A stretch of 64,000 nt of DNA from Odontesthes bonariensis. Taxonomy: Eukaryota; Chordata; Actinopteri; Atheriniformes; Atherinopsidae. A program made the translations under genes and the position numbers. The stretch spans positions 36,697,429-36,761,428 of the forward strand of contig NC_134513.1 of NCBI RefSeq assembly GCF_027942865.1. The letters are read 5' to 3'. Below the pieces are notes generated by a model. That model was not told the DNA's origin. It made no database searches and worked only from the letters and a program-made list of their open reading frames with translations. Positions 59,501-64,000 of this stretch are shown here, piece after piece; position 1 is the stretch's first letter, and every line of letters starts with the position of its first letter.

Positions 59501-59738
59501 GGCGGCGTACGGCTGCAGCCACGGCCTGGAGGCGGTGCGGCGGCGCAGCCGGCAGCGGACCGGCGACCGCGGCGACTCGAGGCGGAGCTGGCACGAGGAG
59601 AGCAGCTTCGAGAAGCAGCTGAAGCGGCGCAGCTGCCAGATGGAGTTTGGCGACGGGCTGACGGACAGCCGGTCCCGCGAGGAGATGGCGAGCCAGGCCA
59701 GCTTCTCCGGCAGCATGGAGGTCATCCAGGTGTCCTGA
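44327..59738 (+). CDS. dusp16: Dual specificity phosphatase 16 (MKP-7), complete coding region in 6 exons
   Basis: Coding exons 44327-44590, 47090-47228, 52894-53057, 56161-56320, 57511-57634 and 58589-59738 join through five GT-AG introns to 2001 nt, 666 aa plus stop (human 665). From the known family, the enzyme removes phosphate from Thr and Tyr of JNK and p38 MAP kinases. Seen: an N-terminal rhodanese-like domain (about 20-150) with the basic kinase-docking motif [11 protein letters not shown] near 64-74; the phosphatase domain (about 170-310) with Asp225 in VPVNDS and the loop HCLAGISRS, giving Cys256 and Arg262; and a long C-terminal tail with [48 protein letters not shown] and the end [13 protein letters not shown] second in-frame Met (M13, 44363) would place the catalytic Cys at 244 as in human, so the start is ambiguous. 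Introns 1, 3 and 4 are swollen by minisatellites, and intron 2 holds transposons. No coding defect is seen. Confidence 0.97.
44591..46993. repeat. Minisatellite F: 20-bp G-rich unit filling dusp16 intron 1
   Basis: The unit is GTCAGATGGGTCGGGAGGGG (variants GTCACACGGGATGGGAGGGG and GTCACACGGGGCGGGAGGGG), about 120 copies. It begins at the splice donor itself and occupies about 96 percent of the 2499-bp intron. Because 20 is not a multiple of 3 and the unit has no stop codon, plus frames of up to 946 codons run through it; they are not exons. Confidence 0.97.
47090..47228 (+). CDS. dusp16: dusp16 coding exon 2
   Basis: Acceptor GTGTTGCAG, donor TCAG|GTGAGT, 139 bp. Encodes [12 protein letters not shown] and SVHLLS, the end of the rhodanese-like domain; leaves phase 1. 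Confidence 0.95.
47806..48350. repeat. 545-bp GC-rich foldback
   Basis: Starts AGTGCAGTTTTTATTGCGAG and ends with its reverse complement. The arms run about 47806-48034 and 48113-48350 and are nearly identical. A second short hairpin (about 48102-48141) sits at the centre. I find no clear target duplication and no coding capacity. Confidence 0.85.
48350..48990 (+). mobile_element. hAT-type transposon end with degenerate coding remnant
   Basis: CAGTGTTTCCCACACATAGA followed by GGTGCGCCACAG is a typical hAT left terminus. Downstream, a short frame near 48880 reads [14 protein letters not shown] and stops; it may be the start of a decayed transposase. No right terminus was found, so the right limit is approximate. 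Confidence 0.55.
49368..49382. repeat. Poly-C run
   Basis: About 15 consecutive C. Confidence 0.95.
49480..49765 (-). mobile_element. Partial TTAA-type MITE
   Basis: Read on the minus strand, one end is TTAAAGGGATAATCCAGAG, a common terminus of fish TTAA elements. The body runs on without a matching opposite end. A dispersed nonautonomous fragment. Confidence 0.5.
49928..50611 (-). mobile_element. TIR transposon remnant with Myb/SANT-like exon
   Basis: The terminal inverted repeats GAGGCTACGTGCCCACGACA and complement are about 23 bp and near perfect. On the minus strand a frame from 50322 to 50104 starts [10 protein letters not shown] and contains [13 protein letters not shown] and [14 protein letters not shown], a Myb/SANT-like DNA-binding helix set typical of fish Harbinger-related elements. 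No transposase and no clear target duplication are seen, so the superfamily is inferred. Confidence 0.65.
50728..50808. repeat. 14-bp minisatellite, about 6 copies
   Basis: The unit CAGTGGTCTCAGAT is perfect in most copies. Confidence 0.95.
51404..52429 (+). mobile_element. hAT element with BED-finger remnant, 8-bp target duplication
   Basis: The termini TCGGATGTCCCGATC and GATCGGGACATCCCTAG are inverted. Flanks CCTCCACT (51396-51403) and TCTCCACT (52430-52437) are an 8-bp target duplication with one mismatch, diagnostic of hAT. Inside, a plus frame from 51873 reads [20 protein letters not shown]-like [16 protein letters not shown], the start of a BED zinc finger; the rest of the transposase is lost. 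Confidence 0.85.
52894..53057 (+). CDS. dusp16: dusp16 coding exon 3
   Basis: Acceptor GTCTCAG, donor AAG|GTAACG, 164 bp. Encodes [32 protein letters not shown] and the start of the phosphatase domain. Confidence 0.97.
53058..56160 (+). other. dusp16 intron 3
   Basis: GT-AG intron of 3103 bp. Its first about 570 bp and last about 320 bp are ordinary DNA; the middle is array G. Confidence 0.9.
53631..55840. repeat. Minisatellite G: 25-bp unit in dusp16 intron 3
   Basis: The unit is GTAGCTGCAGACGCTCTTTA plus TAAAG, about 88 copies, some 26 bp. Later blocks carry TTTGTAAAC or TTTGTTAAC variants, and a block near 54540-54780 is repeated near 55070-55210 and 55690-55820. Each standard unit contains the palindrome CTTTATAAAG and CTGCAG. 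Confidence 0.97.
56161..56320 (+). CDS. dusp16: dusp16 coding exon 4
   Basis: Acceptor GTTCCAG, donor ATAG|GTGAGC, 160 bp. Encodes [14 protein letters not shown] and [10 protein letters not shown] with the general-acid Asp225. Confidence 0.97.
56327..57474. repeat. Minisatellite H: 18-bp unit filling dusp16 intron 4
   Basis: The unit is GTTACAGGTAGCGCCTGC, about 64 copies, with shorter GCCGC forms and GTCTGC forms. It starts 6 bp after the donor and ends about 36 bp before the acceptor, so it makes up about 97 percent of the 1190-bp intron. Confidence 0.97.
57511..57634 (+). CDS. dusp16: dusp16 coding exon 5 (catalytic loop)
   Basis: Acceptor GTTTCAG, donor ACAG|GTGAGA, 124 bp. Encodes [16 protein letters not shown] with catalytic Cys256 and Arg262. 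Confidence 0.97.
57635..58588 (+). other. dusp16 intron 5
   Basis: GT-AG intron of 954 bp, no array or transposon seen. Confidence 0.85.
58589..59738 (+). CDS. dusp16: dusp16 coding exon 6 (end of phosphatase domain, long tail)
   Basis: Acceptor CGTTTCAG; 1150 bp to TGA at 59736-59738. Encodes [20 protein letters not shown] and the GC-rich regulatory tail, including a threefold Pro/Ala repeat. Confidence 0.97.
59141..59233 (+). repeat. dusp16: 30-bp coding repeat in dusp16 (about residues 468-498)
   Basis: Three in-frame copies of a 30-bp GC-rich unit encode [14 protein letters not shown] decapeptides. The rest of the tail is not repeated. Confidence 0.9.
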
Positions 59739-60815
59739 GAGCGCCGCCGCCAGCAGCACCAGAACTGAGAGGTTCTGGCTCCACACGCCAGCGGAGCGCC
59801 GGTGAGATGGAGGCTGCCGCCGGCTGGGCCCAGAACTCAGCTGATGTCCAGAACTGGCACACGTGTGGACTCATGAAAAGTTCTGATCCATAAACAATCC
59901 AATCAGTAACAAACAGATAAAATACGGGTTCAGAACCAGCAGAGCACCGTCACTGAGTTCTGAAGTGTGTTGGGCAGAACCCCATCATGATCATGGCTGT
60001 TCTGTTCTGGTTCTGTTCCACCTACCAGAACCGCCCCGCAGCAGTGTCCACCCGGTCCAACACCATGAACCCATATCTCATCAGGGTGGTTCTGATCGGA
60101 CTCTAAGTGGTTCGAACTCAGCAGAACTTCCCTCAGTTACAGTTTGGTTCTGCTTGGTCCAGAATGAAAATGTGAACATCAGACATACCTCTCTGAACCA
60201 GGATCTGGTTCATCTTTAGAACTCCAGAAGAACCGGTTTGTGGCCCACATCATTGGGTCACTTTGACTGCTTCAGGTGTGGTTCTGTAACGGCCCATTTC
60301 AACCAAAGCGGTCCCAGGGCTCTGATCCAGAACTGGAACCGCTTTGGTGGAAAAAGAATTCGCAGAGGTTGTTGGATGTGGAACCAGAACCGGTTCTATC
60401 GTGATTGGATCTCCTTCAGGATGTTCTGTTGGATCAGCTGACTGACCCGAACTCTTCGTCTCCTCTGGGTTCTAAATTCTGCCTTCTGACCCGGTTTTCA
60501 TTTCCGGACCTGAACCTGGGTCCCTTCTGGATTCAGATGACCTGCAGCTCGCCACCGGGGGGGGGCAATGCCCCCCGGCACAAACGCTTTCCGTTCTTTT
60601 GGGATGTTTTCTGACCGTTTGATTGACAGACTAATCAGCTGATTGCCTTTTGAATGTTTGACGGGGTCTGGAACCGCCCGGCTCTGCGGCAGGTGAACTC
60701 TCAGGTGTTCTCTGAGCAGGATCAGCAGGTCATGTGACTCTTGCACTACTGTGGTTTGGATGGATTTAATTCAGAGTGTACAGAACAGTGGAAATAAACA
60801 CGTCTGAGTGGGTTT
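59739..60815 (+). other. dusp16: dusp16 3' untranslated region (inferred)
   Basis: Follows the stop codon and ends near AATAAA at 60793-60798, which is followed by a GT-rich stretch (GTGGGTTTTTGTGTCGG). I see no coding exon here. Confidence 0.65.
60793..60798 (+). terminator. Likely dusp16 poly(A) signal
   Basis: AATAAA followed within 30 bp by a GT-rich downstream element; a second AATAAA lies at 61126-61131. Confidence 0.6.
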
Positions 60816-61330
60816 TTGTGTCGGTTTTATTCAGACTCACCTGTGGGCGGGCGAGCTAAGGTGGGCTCAGGCGAGCTCAGGTGGTTCCTCTGGCTGATGA
60901 CAGCTTTTAAAGTATGGAAAGCAAGTTGTGCCAATATTAAGCTTCATACTGCAAACATTCCCGACACTTTTACCGCCTGTGAGGTGCGTTTATGCAAAAA
61001 AAAACTTAAGGAACTCAGGTGATCTCTGACAGGTGACCCGCTGACCCGGTGACCCGGTCCAGCTACATATGTTGACTAAAAGACGACAAACTCATCAGCC
61101 AAACTGATCAATATGTAGTTAGCACAATAAAGTGAAAATCAGCCAGAGTCCCGACCCAGGGTCCCCAGGATCCTGATCAGCAGTTCTCCAGCTTCCTGAA
61201 GCTCTCTCAGAGTTTCTCTTTGGACATTTCCTGCTTCTTCCCTCATCTTCAGCCCAGTCCTTGTACCTGAGCATCTTCAGTGGAATGTGTTTTTTCTTCG
61301 TTAAGCCACTTAACTCTGACCTCTGAACCA
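60816..61330. other. Intergenic DNA downstream of dusp16
   Basis: No recognisable gene. A minus-strand frame at 61119-61331 has no known domain. Confidence 0.4.
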
Positions 61331-61479
61331 TTCAGGCAGGAAAAAGGCTCCTAACTCAAGGGATGAACCAGTGTTGTGTCCAACTTAGCAAAGAAGCCAT
61401 TTTAAACTGGATCTTTAGGCACTTTGTTCCCAGCAGCCTGTCACAGAGACACATCATTTGTTCCCATTTCTTTAGCTGC

Positions 61480-61665
61480 ATGTGTGAAAAACAGCAAAGA
61501 TAACACAGTCTGACAGACAGAAAACAGGATTTCTGCAGCAACAAGGTGATTCCCAAAGAGCTGTTAGCTGAAAACTTGGCATATCTCAGCATGGTGTGCA
61601 GTGTGTCCTTAAAACATTTGAGGAAACTGGACAAGTGGAGGACAAATATGGATCAAATATCCACC
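61480..61665 (+). pseudogene. Tc1 transposase N-terminal relic
   Basis: Plus-strand reading gives TGFLQQQGDSQRAVS, a stop, then KLGISQHGVQCVLKTFEETG, the helix-turn-helix of Tc1 transposases. It is cut off at both ends and carries an internal stop. Confidence 0.7.
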
Positions 61666-62440
61666 CAAACGCAGCTGATTTGCTCTTTGACAAAAAAAAA
61701 ATACTGAATGGAAATAAAGCTAATTTCTATATTTGATATAAACAGAAATAAAAGAAAAGTTTATTATTATCATATCATAGATGTGATGTACTTATTCATG
61801 TTTCCTCTTAAATGAGACGGTTCAACAATAATTGAAAGTTTCTTACTAAATATTAAGTGAAATAATCATCAGGCTGATTCATTTTTAAAATGATAACATC
61901 AGTATTTTATGTTCTGAGTCCGTATTCATGTCATTAATTAGTTTTATTGTTATCAGTAGTAGTATTAATGCTTTTTATTACTTTAGTTCTGAGTATCATC
62001 ACAGGTGTGAGGGTCCAGCAGGGGGCGCCCTCATTGTTTTTATGGGTTAAAACATTAAATTGATCATGAACATAAACTGTGACATAATATTAAAATCTGA
62101 AAATGATCAGGTGTGATTTGTGCCCTGGATAATAATCCGAACAAGTGATCAATGAGTGATTATTAAACATCACGTGACCACAAAAGTACTGATTAATTAC
62201 AGTATTTCTTTAATTGTTCATGTTTATATTATAATTTATTATTGTTTGATCTTTTTTTATAAAATTATCTCAACTTATCTTCACAGATTTTGTCTTTATT
62301 TCCTTTTTTATCACCATTGTTATTTTTTCTTATTTATTTTTAAATTGCATGCAATGAAATTTTTTTATTCAAATCTAATTTATTAAATGAATAAACTTAA
62401 CTTTTTCCCTTTTTCTTTGTAAATAAGTCTAAATGTTCTG
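61666..62440. other. AT-rich intergenic DNA
   Basis: I see no gene or array. Confidence 0.5.
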
Positions 62441-62449
62441 ATTAAACTT

Positions 62450-62816
62450 GTTTGAACTCGTTCTCTTATAAAACTGGTCAAACATTATTAACGCATTTAA
62501 GCGACCGAAAGCGGAAGGGGCGTGTCCCCCCCCCCTGTCAGTCAGCACTCAGGAATGGGGGGGGGGCGTGTTCTCCGCCTGTCAGTCAGCACTCAGGAAC
62601 CACTATCCTTCACTCATTTAAACGCGATCCTAAGTCAAGTGCACTTTCCTCCGGGTCGCGCCGCCGCTGGAAACTCCCTCAGCCGGACAGGAGCGCAGTT
62701 TGTCGGACACACACTCTGCGAGGACGCGGTGAAACACGACGTGTCCGGACCGGACCAGGGCAGAGGAGCTGCTGTGTGCCATGTGGTTCTGACCGCGCGG
62801 GGATTCTTACCTGCAG
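62450..62816 (+). other. Putative 5' exon and promoter of an unidentified gene
   Basis: A CpG-rich segment ends in the strong donor CTGCAG|GTAAGC at 62816/62817. It contains a duplicated CCTGTCAGTCAGCACTCAGG (about 62535 and 62578). I see no convincing start codon, so the exon is probably untranslated. The transcription start is not defined. Confidence 0.45.
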
Positions 62817-63414
62817 GTAAGCTCGGCTTCGTGTTTCCGTCCCTCCGTGTTCGGGGGGTGATGGACACCTGCTGCTGGTACCAGGTGTTCGGGTCTCAGA
62901 ACCTGGCAGAACCTGGCAGAACCAGCCGAGGTGAACGGCTCACAGGTGTGTGCGGGGTCCCGCCACCAGGCGCGTGCCCCCGGCCTTTTGTTTGGTGGTC
63001 AGGGTTCATGTGGCCGCAGGCGGTCGGTTCCGGTTCTGGTTCCGGTTCTGGCCAGCAGAGGTTGCGCTGTGACAGTTGACGGTGGAGGGGGGCAGCTGGG
63101 CGACCTGTGCAGGTGGAGCGGGGCTCAGGTGTGCGCACACGCGCGTGCTGTGCGGCTTCAGTAGTGTTCTGGATGTTTCTGTTTGGATCCCGTTTGTCTC
63201 GTGCTGCACCTGTCTGACGTCATGTGTTTGTTTCTGTCCTGCATCTGGGGTCATGTTCTGTCGCTTTGTCGCCGGTCCGTGCGTCTTTGCATCTGCCTGC
63301 GGTTCCTGTGGATCTTTCTGTAGTTTTGCCTCTTTGTGGCTGAAGCAGAGTCTGAGGTTCTGAACCCAGAAGTCCTGCAGCTGTCCGGTTCTGAGCTTAA
63401 AATGCAGAAACAGC

Positions 63415-63530
63415 AGCAGAACCCTGAGGAGCAGCAGAACCCTGAGGAGCAGCAGAACCCTGAGGAGCAGCAGAACCCTGAGCAGCAGAACCCTGAGCAG
63501 CAGAACCCTGAGCAGCAGAACCCTGAGTGA
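63415..63530. repeat. Short 15/12-bp tandem repeat in the presumed intron
   Basis: Units AGCAGAACCCTGAGG, then a shorter AGCAGAACCCTG form, about eight copies in all. The Gln/Asn/Pro/Glu frame through it is a by-product. Confidence 0.9.
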
Positions 63531-63597
63531 TCAGAGGGTTCGGTTCTGCTCCGACAGACCGGCCCGTCACACCTGTCGGATGTTTTTCTCTTTGCAG

Positions 63598-63740
63598 GGA
63601 GCTCTGAGCTGGTTTGGGTCAGAGGTCAGTCGGAGCGGGTTTGGAGGCCACAGCCGGTCCTGGATCGGCGCCGTGCGAGCCGACCTGACGGGCTGTTTCT
63701 GACTGTTTTCTGGATGTTTCTCACCTTCTTCTTCATCAAG
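63598..63740 (+). CDS. Putative exon 2 of the right-edge gene, candidate start codon
   Basis: Acceptor CTCTTTGCAG before 63598 and donor AAG|GTGAAA after 63740. ATG at 63714 opens MFLTFFFIK, hydrophobic as in a signal peptide, and the frame upstream of it in the exon is also open. The downstream exons lie outside the window, and I do not recognise the protein. Confidence 0.35.
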
Positions 63741-64000
63741 GTGAAAACATCCCACACGGCTTCTGTTACCAGGCGGTCCCTGGGAGCCCATCCTGTTTGT
63801 GTGTGTGTGGTTGCCGTGGTGACGGGGTGATGTAACCGTACCTGCCAGGTGTTGCTGGGATCACGGTGTGAAACGGGAAACCGATCAGGAGTCGAGTTGC
63901 ACGACGTCGTCTGATTTTATGCCACAGATCCTCCTGAGAGATTTACTGTAACTCAGAAAGTTCAGACTGAACGGGTCCCAGGGTACACCTGTGGTCAGGG

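Overview
The window is a piece of a vertebrate, almost certainly teleost fish, nuclear genome. It has GT-AG introns, two recognisable vertebrate genes in split exons, and a mix of fish-type transposons: Tc1, a Rex3/RTE LINE with a GATG tail, a CR1/L2/Rex1-type LINE, hAT, TTAA MITEs and a tRNA-like SINE. I cannot name the species.

Two genes are certain. crebl2, a small bZIP factor, lies on the minus strand at 2682-4282 with three coding exons and 122 aa. dusp16 (MAP kinase phosphatase 7) lies on the plus strand at 44327-59738 with six coding exons and 666 aa; every exon joins in phase through GT-AG introns. The pair is divergent, as in the human CREBL2/DUSP16 neighbourhood. Two other gene starts are weaker: a possible first exon with one membrane segment at 18230-18400, and a CpG-rich 5' exon pair at the right edge (62450-63740).

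About half of the window (roughly 31 of 64 kb by my addition) is minisatellite. The families are: a 20/24-bp array (10.96-18.04 kb), a 12-bp array (19.74-34.98 kb), a 43-bp array (35.76-36.60 kb), a 124-bp array (37.43-38.66 kb), another 12-bp array (41.77-43.05 kb), and three arrays inside dusp16 introns: 20 bp in intron 1, 25 bp in intron 3 and 18 bp in intron 4. These arrays create very long but spurious open frames.

Layout: 0-1.9 kb unassigned plus a Tc1 relic; 1.9-4.5 kb crebl2 and its promoter; 4.5-6.3 kb AT-rich, nothing seen; 6.3-9.9 kb a broken LINE with a foldback MITE inside it; 10.96-18.04 kb array A; 18.1-18.5 kb putative exon; 19.7-35 kb array B; 35-35.7 kb Rex3 fragment; 35.7-43.1 kb arrays C, D and E with a Tc1 relic and a SINE; 44.3-60.8 kb dusp16; 61.3-61.7 kb Tc1 relic; 62.4-64 kb start of another gene.

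The most unusual signals are these. The 15-kb 12-bp array repeats a near-consensus 5' splice site (G|GTGAGT) about a thousand times. Two dusp16 introns are nearly pure minisatellite beginning at or just after the splice donor, one with strong G-quadruplex potential. A 124-bp array is fused to the 3' end of a Tc1 transposase relic. A pair of CRE-like sites lies upstream of crebl2, itself a CREB-like gene.
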